Source of the DNA: Paenibacillus kyungheensis
GTDB taxonomy: Bacteria > Bacillota > Bacilli > Paenibacillales > Paenibacillaceae
Assembly: GCF_028606985.1 (NCBI RefSeq)
Contig: NZ_CP117416.1
Location: forward strand, 3,634,001-3,698,000
DNA length: 64,000 nt
Direction of reading: 5' to 3'
The notes beneath the pieces were generated by a model. That model worked only from the letters and a program-made list of their open reading frames with translations, did not search any database and had not been told where the DNA came from. Positions 38,584 to 47,143 of this stretch are shown here, in pieces. Each line of letters starts with the position of its first letter. Position 1 is the first letter of the stretch. The translations under genes and the position numbers were made by a program.

Positions 38584-39054
38584 TTATACAGCAATAACTT
38601 TCAAAACAGCGATTTCATCACAACAATGTTGTTTGGGGCAGTGAACGCAATCTGTCCATACTTTTTCAGGAAAAATGCTAGTATCTACGACTTCAAATCC
38701 ATTCTTTTTGAAAAAAGAAACTTCATACGTCAAAGCCATCACTTTAGGAAGTTTTCTAGCAGCAGCATGTTCAAGTAGTGTATCTACTAACTTGGAACCT
38801 ATACCCTGCCCTTTATGACCATCTGAAATACCCAAAGAACGGATTTCAACAAGGTCTTTACCTAATTGACAAAGTGATCCACAACCGACCAACTCGTTAT
38901 CAATCTCAGCGACGACAAAATGTTTCAATTGACGTTGCAACGCCTCACGTGAACGCGGAAGCATAATCCCTTGCTCGGCATAACCTGCAATCATTTGATA
39001 CAGTGGTTCGACATCTTCCAGTACTGCTGCTCTACAAGTCACTACGGCAGGCAT
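38584..39054 (-). CDS. GNAT N-acetyltransferase, ArgA-like
   Basis: Short stand-alone acetyltransferase resembling the GNAT domain of N-acetylglutamate synthases. 156 residues. The acetyl-CoA loop is GHKGQGIGSKL near 80-90; FFKKNGFEVV and the cysteine-rich end FPEKVWTDCVHCPKQHCCDE are typical of this subgroup. A role in arginine synthesis is an inference from family only; no arg genes are nearby. The start ATG follows AAGGAGG. Ends in a hairpin that overlaps the hrcA promoter. Confidence 0.85.
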   Translation of the reverse strand: MPAVVTCRAAVLEDVEPLYQMIAGYAEQGIMLPRSREALQRQLKHFVVAEIDNELVGCGSLCQLGKDLVEIRSLGISDGHKGQGIGSKLVDTLLEHAAARKLPKVMALTYEVSFFKKNGFEVVDTSIFPEKVWTDCVHCPKQHCCDEIAVLKVIAV

Positions 39055-39577
39055 TTTGCTTTCCTCCTCATAAGGTGATGCGGATCTATTGAGACTATTT
39101 AATCATTTGATCTAATCCGTATACCATTTATGTTTGTATTTTTAATTTGAAATGTTTATTTAAAAATCGCTTTTTATTTAATAGATCATTGGAATTGTAA
39201 ACTGTCCTCATATACTTCAATATTTAATCTTATAAGTGAATACGTATAAATATACATTAAGATGAATGATATTTCAATAGATTTTTAGAAGAAATTTATA
39301 TTATTTTTATCGGATAATGACATTGCTTTTGATTATAGTTTTTTTGATTTACCATAAAAATTTTAGCTTTACATTCATATTCTCTATATCAATGAGCTGA
39401 TCTATCGGTATTTTCTGTTGATGCTTGTTTATATATAGATCACTTTTATGTTATACGCTTTAGATTGCACGATATATTAGTTACCATTTAACCAAATTCG
39501 CATTAATTATTCATGTAATTGCATAATTTCGGTTTTATTTAGCTGTTTATTATCGATTTTTATGTAAAATACAAACA
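39055..39577. other. A/T-rich spacer with no gene
   Basis: About 520 bp of very A/T-rich sequence between the hemW terminator and the acetyltransferase gene (some 60-base lines have only about 15% G+C). I see no ORF with a ribosome site, tRNA-like element or strong hairpin. It should hold the acetyltransferase promoter, but no good -35/-10 pair stands out because of the composition. Confidence 0.6.
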
Positions 39578-39608
39578 AAAAACCTGAAGAATTGCTCTTC
39601 AGGTTTTT
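39578..39608 (-). terminator. Terminator downstream of hemW
   Basis: A 12-bp perfect stem (AAAAACCTGAAG and its complement, 7-base loop) is followed by TTTTTGTTTGT on the minus strand. Confidence 0.9.
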
Positions 39609-39622
39609 ACTATATCGTTATA

Positions 39623-40813
39623 TTATTGAGCAGTTTCTGCTTCGTGCACTAGACTGCCTACAAATTCTCCAAAAACATCGTTACCGAATAACAGCCCTTT
39701 TTCGCTTAATTTATAACCTGCTGTTGTCGGTTCAATTAAAGCTAACCGTAATAATTTTTCAATTTGCGGACGGAAAATATCATCTAACTGTGCTCCATCA
39801 AATTGACGTACAAAGCGTTCTTTGGATACTCCATCTAACAAGCGCAAGCCTACCATCATAAAGTCTTCCATTGCTTCTTCGCGATCTACTTCAAACTGTT
39901 CTAATCGCGGTAAGCCTTTCATTGCGGCTTCATTGTAAGGATTTACACCTTTGATATTCATATGACGCTTCCCGCCAACATACCCGTGCGCTCCTGCGCC
40001 AAGCCCATAATAATCTTCATTATGCCAGTAAGTGGTATTATGACGACTGCTATAGCCCGGTTTGGCAAAATTACTGATCTCGTACTGCTCGTAACCTGCT
40101 TTTTTCATGCGTTCCATCAGAAGAAGGTACATATTCAATTCATCATCTTCATCTGGTAATGGAAGTTGATTTTTTTGGAACATTGTATGGAATAGTGTAT
40201 TTTCTTCAACTTTCAAGCTATAAATCGAATAATGAGGCAAATCTAACTCTAACGCACGATCAATACTGTATGACAGCATATCTAAAGTCTGATTCGGTAA
40301 ACCAAACATCAAATCGATTGATAAGTTATTTAAGCCTACTTTACGTGCATTTTCCAGACTACGATATACGTCATCAATATTATGGATACGCCCAATCCCT
40401 GTTAATAGCTCATTTTGAAATGCTTGTACGCCAAAACTTACACGATTGACTCCGCCAGCTTTCATAATTGCCATTTTTTCCAGATCGGTTGTACCCGGAT
40501 TCGCTTCCATTGTAAATTCGATATTTTTAGACCAATTTGGAAAATGCTTGCGAATACTTTGTAAAAAGTATTCCATTTCGTCGTTTTTGAGAACAGTTGG
40601 TGTACCTCCACCAACAAAAATCGTATCAATAACCCCAGGTGGAGTCTGTTGTACTGTATATTCCATCTCACGTTCCAACGCCCGTAAATAATCCATTACT
40701 GGCTGATCTTTGAGAACATAAGAATTAAAGTCGCAGTAAAAGCACTTATTCGTGCAAAAAGGAATGTGCATATAGATCGCACGGGGCGCGTCGCTGTGTA
40801 CATTGCTATTCAT
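39623..40813 (-). CDS. hemW: Radical SAM heme chaperone HemW
   Basis: HemW inserts heme into target proteins and is distinct from the oxidase HemN. 396 residues from the ATG 40811-40813 with GGGGAGG ten bases upstream; the frame extends 21 codons further without a ribosome site. Radical SAM motif CTNKCFYCDFNSY (CxxxCxxC followed by DF, as in HemW), then VGGGTPT and ISIDLMFGLP. C-terminal HemN-like domain at about 290-380. It normally follows lepA directly; here a 420-bp spacer with repeats intervenes. Confidence 0.95.
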   Translation of the reverse strand: MNSNVHSDAPRAIYMHIPFCTNKCFYCDFNSYVLKDQPVMDYLRALEREMEYTVQQTPPGVIDTIFVGGGTPTVLKNDEMEYFLQSIRKHFPNWSKNIEFTMEANPGTTDLEKMAIMKAGGVNRVSFGVQAFQNELLTGIGRIHNIDDVYRSLENARKVGLNNLSIDLMFGLPNQTLDMLSYSIDRALELDLPHYSIYSLKVEENTLFHTMFQKNQLPLPDEDDELNMYLLLMERMKKAGYEQYEISNFAKPGYSSRHNTTYWHNEDYYGLGAGAHGYVGGKRHMNIKGVNPYNEAAMKGLPRLEQFEVDREEAMEDFMMVGLRLLDGVSKERFVRQFDGAQLDDIFRPQIEKLLRLALIEPTTAGYKLSEKGLLFGNDVFGEFVGSLVHEAETAQ

Positions 40814-40870
40814 GACTCTTTTTCCTCCCCGTTTGTGGATAGTAGTGTTGCTAATACGTTTCATAGTGAC

Positions 40871-41231
40871 AAGCACTTATACTGGCATGTGCTTATAATA
40901 CCAAGCGCTGATAGTAAGATATTTTGCTTTGCAAAAATCATTTTGGATTGAACTTGGTCGCACTTATACTGCCAAGTGCTAGGACAAAAGGGAAAGCCTT
41001 GCGGCTCTCCCCGAATGATCCTAGTATTGCAATTATCGTAGTACAAGATTAGAAGAAGTACTTATAGTGCCAAGCGCTGAACGTAAGATATTTTGCTTTG
41101 CAAAAATCATTGTTGGATTGGACTAGAAGAAGTCGCGCTTATGGTGCCAAGCGCTAATCGTAAGATATTTTGCTTTGCAAAAATCATTGTTGGATTGGAT
41201 TAGAAGAAGTCGCGCTTATGGTGCCAAGCGC
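40871..41231. repeat. Tandem hairpin repeats (about 77-bp unit) between lepA and hemW
   Basis: Six hairpins share a 6-bp stem and mostly an 8-base loop. Five read gcgctt/aagcgc or variants on the plus strand at 40889, 40960, 41058, 41135 and 41212; the sixth, aagcac/gtgctt at 40871, has a 12-base loop. The last three begin 77 bp apart. Between them lies a second small hairpin, ttttgc-ttt-gcaaaa, at 40922, 41091 and 41168. The copy at 40960 has gcactt/aagtgc: both arms changed together. One unit is replaced at 40979-41024 by a large stem with a GCAA loop. The final arm abuts the lepA stop codon. Family not recognised; transcription would come from lepA. Confidence 0.85.
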
Positions 41232-41232
41232 T

Positions 41233-43047
41233 TTAATCATCGATTTTTAGTACTGCCATAAATGCTTCTTGAGGCACTTCGACATTACCGACTTGTTTCA
41301 TCCGTTTTTTACCTTCTTTTTGCTTGTCTAGCAATTTACGTTTACGAGAAATGTCACCGCCATAACATTTAGCCAATACGTTTTTACGCATCGCTTTAAC
41401 CGTTTCGCGGGCAACAACTTTGGTTCCGACAGATGCTTGGATAGGAATCTCAAACATTTGACGCGGAATCAATTCACGTAATTTTTCACAAATAATCCGT
41501 CCGCGATGATATGCACGTTCGCGGTGAACGATAAAGGATAGTGCATCGACTTGTTCGCCGTTAAGCAAAATATCCATTTTCGCCAGATTCGATTTGCGGT
41601 ATCCAGACACTTCATAATCAAACGAAGCATACCCTTTAGTACTGGATTTCAATTGGTCAAAGAAGTCATAAACGATCTCAGACAAAGGCACTTGATACGT
41701 AATCGTTACACGAGTGGTATCCAGATATTCCATGTTTATAAATTCGCCACGCTTATTCTGACACAATTCCATAACTGTACCTACATAATCGTTCGGTACG
41801 ATAATAGATGCTTTGACATAAGGCTCTTCTACATATTCGATCTTGCCCACTTCTGGATAGTTCGAAGGGTTGTCGATCGTCATGACATCGCCGTTAGTCA
41901 ATGTTACTTTGTAAATAACACTTGGAGCGGTTGTAATCAAAGGAATATTGAACTCACGCTCAATACGCTCTTGAATAACATCCATATGAAGCAGTCCTAA
42001 GAATCCGCAACGGAAACCAAAGCCAAGTGCACTTGAAGATTCAGGCTCAAAGCTGAGCGAGGCATCATTCAATTGCAATTTCTCTAAAGCTTCACGGAGA
42101 TCGATATAATCGGAAGATTCGATAGGATACAGTCCGCAATATACCATTGGATTGATTTTGCGATAACCTGGTAAAGGTTCTGGTGTTGGATTCTTAGCAT
42201 CAGTGACCGTATCACCGACACTGGTATCGCCAACGGTTTTGATCCCCGCTACAATAAATCCTACATCCCCTACGTTCAATTCATCGACAATCGCCATCCG
42301 TGGCATGAATGCCCCTACTTCAATAACTTCAAATTCTTTACCTGTTGCCATCATTTTAATTTTGGAACCGGATTTGATTTTGCCATCAATAACACGAATA
42401 TAGACAATAACGCCTTTATACGGATCATAATGAGAATCAAAAATCAATGCTTTAAGCGGCTTATTCGGATCTCCTGTAGGTGCAGGTACTTTTTGTACCA
42501 CTTGCTCCAAGATTTCCTTAATACCGATTCCTGCTTTGGCAGAAGCCAGTACAGCGTCGCTTGCATCCAGTCCAATAACATCTTCGACTTCTTGCTTCAC
42601 CCGTTCAGGATCAGCACTTGGAAGATCGATTTTGTTGATGACTGGCAAAATTTCTAGATTGTTATCTAATGCCAAATAAACGTTAGCTAACGTCTGAGCT
42701 TCGATACCTTGCGCCGCATCAACGACAAGCAAAGCGCCTTCACAGGCTGCTAGACTACGAGATACTTCATACGTAAAATCGACGTGTCCCGGTGTATCAA
42801 TCAGATTCAGCAGATATTCCACACCATCATCTGCTTTGTACACAAGACGAACGGCTTGTAATTTGATCGTGATTCCACGTTCACGTTCCAAGTCCATTTG
42901 ATCGAGTACTTGTGCTTGCATCTCACGCGAAGTGAGCGCGCCTGTATATTCCAAAATACGGTCAGCCAAAGTGGATTTACCGTGGTCTATATGCGCAATG
43001 ATTGAAAAATTACGAATTTTTTGTTGTCTTACTGACATATCAGTCAT
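41233..43047 (-). CDS. lepA: Elongation factor 4 (LepA)
   Basis: Ribosome-associated GTPase that back-translocates or aids initiation under stress. 604 residues. G1 AHIDHGKST (about 18-26), G3 DTPGH (about 84), G4 NKID (about 138); the LepA-specific C-terminal domain ends [27 protein letters not shown]. The start ATG 43045-43047 has GGGGGT upstream. gpr and spoIIP, which usually lie between rpsT and lepA in Bacillales, are not present in the 221-bp gap. Confidence 0.97.
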   Translation of the reverse strand: MTDMSVRQQKIRNFSIIAHIDHGKSTLADRILEYTGALTSREMQAQVLDQMDLERERGITIKLQAVRLVYKADDGVEYLLNLIDTPGHVDFTYEVSRSLAACEGALLVVDAAQGIEAQTLANVYLALDNNLEILPVINKIDLPSADPERVKQEVEDVIGLDASDAVLASAKAGIGIKEILEQVVQKVPAPTGDPNKPLKALIFDSHYDPYKGVIVYIRVIDGKIKSGSKIKMMATGKEFEVIEVGAFMPRMAIVDELNVGDVGFIVAGIKTVGDTSVGDTVTDAKNPTPEPLPGYRKINPMVYCGLYPIESSDYIDLREALEKLQLNDASLSFEPESSSALGFGFRCGFLGLLHMDVIQERIEREFNIPLITTAPSVIYKVTLTNGDVMTIDNPSNYPEVGKIEYVEEPYVKASIIVPNDYVGTVMELCQNKRGEFINMEYLDTTRVTITYQVPLSEIVYDFFDQLKSSTKGYASFDYEVSGYRKSNLAKMDILLNGEQVDALSFIVHRERAYHRGRIICEKLRELIPRQMFEIPIQASVGTKVVARETVKAMRKNVLAKCYGGDISRKRKLLDKQKEGKKRMKQVGNVEVPQEAFMAVLKIDD

Positions 43048-43190
43048 GCCTTACCCCCAACACAAGCCTGAAATATACTGCTGATTATTGAAAAAAATCA
43101 ACAATCCCATTAATCCGTTTATTATAGCAGTTGAGCGATTTTACAGCAATCCCACATCTGAAATATCATTGCTTATAGTCAATAATGGTA

Positions 43191-43219
43191 TTGCATTTGC
43201 CTAGGGTACATGATAGAAT
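43191..43219 (+). promoter_or_regulatory. Promoter for rpsT
   Basis: TTGCAT (43191-43196) and TAGAAT (43214-43219), 17 bp apart, about 50 bp upstream of the start codon. Confidence 0.65.
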
Positions 43220-43268
43220 ATTTAAAGTTGTGAAGAATACGTATATGCTCTACAGGAGGTGAATGTAA

Positions 43269-43541
43269 TTGCCTAACATTAAATCCGCGGTGAAACGTGT
43301 AAAAACTAGTGAAAAACGTCGTGCGTTGAACGCTTCTCAGAAGTCTGCTCTTCGTACAACAGTTAAAGCTGCTGATACTGCACTTGTGAATACTGATGTA
43401 GAAGCTGCAAAAGCTGCTGTAATCGCTGCTTCCAAGAAGCTTGATAAAGCTGCTACTAAAGGTCTTGTCCACAAAAATGCGGCTGCTCGCAAAAAATCCC
43501 GTTTGGCTAAAAAACTAAACGCGATTTCTAGCCAAGGCTAA
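43269..43541 (+). CDS. rpsT: 30S ribosomal protein S20
   Basis: Primary binding protein bS20 of the 30S body. 90 residues, helical and very basic ([18 protein letters not shown] at the start, [20 protein letters not shown] near the end). The start is TTG at 43269-43271 with AGGAGGTG seven bases upstream. A single-gene plus-strand unit with its own promoter and terminator, among minus-strand genes. Confidence 0.97.
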   Translation: MPNIKSAVKRVKTSEKRRALNASQKSALRTTVKAADTALVNTDVEAAKAAVIAASKKLDKAATKGLVHKNAAARKKSRLAKKLNAISSQG

Positions 43542-43587
43542 ATTTCGTGCAACAGATGATTGAATGTATTCATCATCTGCATATGAT

Positions 43588-43621
43588 AAACCCCTGCTTC
43601 GGCCATTCCGAACAGGGGTTT
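43588..43621 (+). terminator. Terminator of rpsT
   Basis: Stem AAACCCCTG/CAGGGGTTT with an inner TTCGG/CCGAA continuation and one bulged C; followed by ATTTTGTTG. Confidence 0.82.
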
Positions 43622-43642
43622 ATTTTGTTGCTTTGAAGTCAC

Positions 43643-43689
43643 AAAAAAAGGCTTACCCACAGATGATAGATTGCGGGTAAGCCTTTTTT
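43643..43689. terminator. Bidirectional terminator between rpsT and holA
   Basis: A 15-bp perfect stem (AAAAAAGGCTTACCC and complement) with a 16-base loop and A/T-runs on both sides. It can end holA on the minus strand and back up the rpsT terminator. Confidence 0.88.
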
Positions 43690-43737
43690 ATTTATTTTGG
43701 TATATATTATTTTTATACATTGCTTATGCAACGCATC

Positions 43738-44757
43738 TCAAGCTCCCAAACGTAACAAAAACATTTCCAGCCCCAATACTTTATCGATCGCTCCTGTTTT
43801 CATCTGATAATCCAATCTGGCTAGATGTGCCAAAATCGAGCGTAATTTCTGACTATCGAATTTGCGAGCCTGTTCACCGGCTAACTTCACTACATACGGA
43901 TGCAGACTTAATTGAGAAGCCATCTGCTGTTGCGAATAATTCTGCCCTGCTAATTCTTTAACTTGCAACATAATTCGGAATTGACGAGCAATCAGAGCGG
44001 CAATTTTAATCGGCTCTTCACGTTGTTTTAGTAAATCATAGAAAATAGTCAAAGCTTGCTCTAAGCGAACAGCAGCAATCTGCTCGACTAATGCAAATAC
44101 ATTTTGCTCTGTACTGCGTGCAACAAGGTGATGCACATCTTCTACTGTGATTGTACCGCCTTTGCCTGCGTGTAGACACAGCTTATCCATCTCTGCCGCT
44201 AAAATACCCAATCCTGTCCCTGCAGACTGTACAAGTGCCTCTGCGGCGGTTGTAGAACATTCACATTCTAACTTTTTAGCATGACGGATCAACCATTGTA
44301 ACAATTCGTCTGCACCCATTGGTTGGAACGGTAAAAGGCAAGCTGATGATGATTTGAGCGCTTTGACTATTTTTTTACGCTCATCTAACTTTTCACCCTG
44401 TACCCAGAAAATAATAATACTGTAATCAGCAGGATGTTCCATATATTTAAGTAACGAATCGATACGATGTTCGATTTTGGTATCTTTGCCTGCTGTCAGC
44501 ACAGAAGAATCTTTCACAATCATTAATTTGCGCGGCACCATAAAAGGAATCTCTTCTGCTTCTTCAATTACCGTTTCCAGCGGTGTATCTGCAAGATCGT
44601 ACTGAGCCAAAGCAAAGTCTTTATGTTCAGGTTCGATCAGTTGAGCTGTCGCAAAATCAATAAATTCACGAATACGATATTTTTCATTGCCATAGCATAC
44701 ATAAATAGCGGCTGGCTGATTATTTTTAATATCTTTACTTGCTGTTTTTAAGTCCAT
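43738..44757 (-). CDS. holA: DNA polymerase III delta subunit
   Basis: Clamp-loader delta subunit that opens the sliding clamp (yqeN in B. subtilis). 339 residues from the ATG 44755-44757, which has GGGGGGACGGAG upstream; the longer frame is unsupported. N-terminal AAA-like domain without Walker A (YVCYGNEKYRIREFI), central LLRYMEHPADYSIIIFWV-type block (here LKYMEHPADYSIIIFWVQGE) and C-terminal helical collar (ALIARQFRIMLQVKELAGQNYSQQQ-like). Followed upstream by the sigma/anti-sigma pair instead of comEC. Confidence 0.94.
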   Translation of the reverse strand: MDLKTASKDIKNNQPAAIYVCYGNEKYRIREFIDFATAQLIEPEHKDFALAQYDLADTPLETVIEEAEEIPFMVPRKLMIVKDSSVLTAGKDTKIEHRIDSLLKYMEHPADYSIIIFWVQGEKLDERKKIVKALKSSSACLLPFQPMGADELLQWLIRHAKKLECECSTTAAEALVQSAGTGLGILAAEMDKLCLHAGKGGTITVEDVHHLVARSTEQNVFALVEQIAAVRLEQALTIFYDLLKQREEPIKIAALIARQFRIMLQVKELAGQNYSQQQMASQLSLHPYVVKLAGEQARKFDSQKLRSILAHLARLDYQMKTGAIDKVLGLEMFLLRLGA

Positions 44758-44810
44758 ACTCCGTCCCCCCAAGTTCGTCCTTTTTATTTTAACGGAAAAA
44801 GGAGCATACG

Positions 44811-44847
44811 ACAAAGAACTTTCCAACATACTCGGAAAGTTCTTTGT
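44811..44847 (-). terminator. Terminator downstream of the anti-sigma-like gene
   Basis: A 14-bp perfect stem (ACAAAGAACTTTCC and complement, 9-base loop). On the minus strand it is followed by CGTATGCTCC, without a U-run, so it is a stable hairpin but an imperfect terminator. Confidence 0.55.
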
Positions 44848-44874
44848 TTACACTTGTTATCACGTACATCGATA

Positions 44875-46284
44875 TTACTGAAGTCCGGCTGTAGAAAGTT
44901 TATACCATTTGGTTTTGCCTTCTTTAGCTACTTGATAATTAAATGTTTTGCCATCTTTGGTCCATTGACCGTTTAACCACGTACCATCAATTGTAGCTGT
45001 AGCCACGACAGTGCGACCATTAATATTGTTTTTGGATAAGCTATCGAGTCGCAACGTATTCGATGTGGTTAACACCACGGCAAATGATGAACTCGGAGAT
45101 ACCCACTCTTGTTCTTGTTGTATCGTATTCGTACTAAATGAACGAACTTTGCTATCATCTTTGGCTTTAGAATCAGCTTCCGGTGCTAGACTATACGTTT
45201 TAGGTTTGGCATCATTATTGGATGCCTCAGGCGTAGTGCCAGAAGCATTGTCTTTAGATGCTGAACTATCTTTGGATGAACTATCATCTGTACTTGCTTT
45301 TGGTGCTACTGGAGATGATGATTCATCGTTATTTGCAGTACTTGGGGTAGTGCTGTCTGTTGATTTGGAACTGTTGGAAGAACTGCTATCTGCTGTTCCT
45401 TCATCTGTCCCTGTTGCAGGAGATGATTCGCTCGTACCACTACTATCTGTATCTGGTGCGATTTGTTGCTCTCTCATCAACTGATCTTCATTGTTGCTTG
45501 TACCATTGCCTGAACTCGGCGGACTTGATTCTGGTGCAGTCTGGGAACTTGCTGGCGGATTGCCTCCCTTGTTGCCTGAAGAAGGAGTGCTTTCCTGGCT
45601 AGTGCCTGTACCTGTATCAGGAGTCGATTTATCCGGCGTTGTTGGTTGTTGATCTAATGTTCCACTTCCACTGTCAGGTGTTACTTTTTGTGATTCTTCA
45701 GACTGTGGTTGTGTGTTCGTTTCAGGTGAAGTTGTTGATTCAGGCGTATTGGTTGCAGGTGCTTGTAAGGTAGCATCTTGTTCAGCTTTCGATTTCGCTG
45801 CGCCTGTTTCTTGATCTTTGGTCTGTTGCTCCATACTTATCGCAGACGGTGCTGGTCCTGCATCTGAAAGTGTTTTGGGTTCATAAGTTGCAATCGAAAC
45901 TCCAAGAATAACACCAGCAGCAACCAGTCCACCAATCGTTCGTACTGGCAAGCGATCTCGCCATGAACTGCGCTGTCTACGACGTTCTGTAAATTCATCT
46001 TGTTTCTCATGTTGCGGTTCCATAATGCCAATATCAGAAGCAATCTCAGCACGACGTTCGGCATCGATATCATCTAAAGTAGGTAATATAGAATCGACTA
46101 GACTAAATTTGGGTTTGACATCAGGTAATTTCTCAAGCTGTAAAGATAAAGCGCTCATTATTCGAAATGTATCCGCATCATCAGGATTATTATCGATATG
46201 GCGGAACAGGATATCAGCATCTTCCTCGCTTAGATCACCGTCCAAATAGCGGTTCATCCATTCTTCCGCTACTTCACGTTTCAT
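44875..46284 (-). CDS. Probable membrane-bound anti-sigma factor
   Basis: Overlaps the ECF sigma gene by 4 bp, so it is the likely cognate anti-sigma factor. 469 residues: cytoplasmic domain (1-110) with EEWMNRYLDGDLSEEDADILFRH-type helices, one membrane helix (about 116-134, GGLVAAGVILGVSIATY), a long Ser/Thr/Pro/Asn-rich extracellular stretch (about 140-385) and a small C-terminal domain (about 390-469). The zinc-binding HxxxCxxC of classical ZAS proteins is absent; there is no Cys in the cytoplasmic part. The extracellular stretch looks like a cell-wall spanning stalk. Function inferred from context and topology. Confidence 0.75.
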   Translation of the reverse strand: MKREVAEEWMNRYLDGDLSEEDADILFRHIDNNPDDADTFRIMSALSLQLEKLPDVKPKFSLVDSILPTLDDIDAERRAEIASDIGIMEPQHEKQDEFTERRRQRSSWRDRLPVRTIGGLVAAGVILGVSIATYEPKTLSDAGPAPSAISMEQQTKDQETGAAKSKAEQDATLQAPATNTPESTTSPETNTQPQSEESQKVTPDSGSGTLDQQPTTPDKSTPDTGTGTSQESTPSSGNKGGNPPASSQTAPESSPPSSGNGTSNNEDQLMREQQIAPDTDSSGTSESSPATGTDEGTADSSSSNSSKSTDSTTPSTANNDESSSPVAPKASTDDSSSKDSSASKDNASGTTPEASNNDAKPKTYSLAPEADSKAKDDSKVRSFSTNTIQQEQEWVSPSSSFAVVLTTSNTLRLDSLSKNNINGRTVVATATIDGTWLNGQWTKDGKTFNYQVAKEGKTKWYKLSTAGLQ

Positions 46285-46829
46285 CCAGTCACTCCTCCTT
46301 TCTCATAATCTGCAAGCAGACTCTGTAATTGTTGACGGGCACGAAACAAATACGATTTCACAGTATTCAATGGCAAATCAAGACAATCTGCTATTTCGTT
46401 ATAGGATAAATCTTGAATATAACGGAGTACAATAACGGTTCGGTGATGCTCCGGTAATTGATTGATCGCTTCACGTACATCTTCTGATGTATAAGCACGC
46501 ATAACATCGTGTTCTACATTATCGCGACCTTCAAAAACCATCTCATGCTCATCAATCGAGACCGTCGGCTTGCTACGTCTAAATTTATCAATACATACAT
46601 TTGTTACGATTCGTTGTACCCATGTTTTGAATTGTGCTTTTTCTTCATAGGAACCGATTTTGGTATAAATACGGATCAAAGCTTCCTGAGCCGCGTCTAG
46701 AGCATCTTGTTCATTATTTAAAATGTAATATGCCGTTTTGTAGACATGATGTTCTATCTCTCTTAATAGGGTGATTAGAGCATCCCGGTCTCCCGCTTGG
46801 GCGGCCTTGATGAGTCCCTGCTCCACCAC
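46281..46829 (-). CDS. ECF RNA polymerase sigma factor
   Basis: Group 4 sigma factor of 182 residues. Region 2 is DALDAAQEALIRIYTKIG plus FKTWVQRIVTNVCIDKFRR (about 42-85); region 4 is LPEHHRTVIVLRYIQDLSY with the helix-turn-helix EIADCLDLPLNTVKSYLFRA (about 125-170). Regions 1.1 and 3 are absent. The start is a GTG (46827-46829) followed by a second GTG; GAGGGGG lies seven bases upstream. Coupled to the downstream anti-sigma gene. Resembles the SigW/RpoE branch, but which one cannot be told by eye. Confidence 0.9.
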   Translation of the reverse strand: MVEQGLIKAAQAGDRDALITLLREIEHHVYKTAYYILNNEQDALDAAQEALIRIYTKIGSYEEKAQFKTWVQRIVTNVCIDKFRRSKPTVSIDEHEMVFEGRDNVEHDVMRAYTSEDVREAINQLPEHHRTVIVLRYIQDLSYNEIADCLDLPLNTVKSYLFRARQQLQSLLADYEKGGVTG

Positions 46830-46859
46830 GGAGGATCCCCCTCTCCTTACAACTATTCA

Positions 46860-46886
46860 GACGCAATCTATTGCCTAATAGTTGCA
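46860..46886 (-). promoter_or_regulatory. Candidate autoregulatory ECF promoter
   Basis: TGCAAC (46881-46886) and CGTC (46860-46863), 17 bp apart, 31 bp upstream of the sigma start. It resembles ECF promoters (AAC-type -35, CGTC -10). The rest of the 314-bp gap holds only the comEC hairpin. Confidence 0.45.
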
Positions 46887-47065
46887 GTTATTTTCAAATT
46901 AATTTTAATGTTTTGATTCATTTGAATAATTAGTGGTCTACGCGCTTTATCTTGCATTGCTGGAAGATGTGAACTCTGTTGTTATAAAGACTTACCCTAT
47001 GTAGGATTCATCCGAATCGAATGCACAGATGTAAACGGTTCAAGACTGTATTTAGAATAACAGAA

Positions 47066-47115
47066 ACACTTGTATTCGTCATCCCGACAGCGGAGATGAA
47101 TACAAATACAAGTGT
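47066..47115. terminator. Hairpin between comEC and the sigma factor gene
   Basis: Arms ACACTTGTATT and AATACAAGTGT (11 bp) enclose a further TCATC/GATGA pairing. It follows comEC by about 30 bp, with only a moderate U-run (TTTCTGTTATT) on the minus strand. Confidence 0.55.
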
Positions 47116-47143
47116 ATACATTAGCTTATCTACAATACAAGTA

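Noticed and set aside
40871-41231. CRISPR array
   Set aside because: Units differ in sequence, the apparent spacers are themselves repeated, hairpin arms covary, and there are no cas genes.
46830-46845. GGATCC-centred palindrome at the sigma factor ribosome site
   Set aside because: Short, and explained by the purine-rich ribosome site; no second copy seen.
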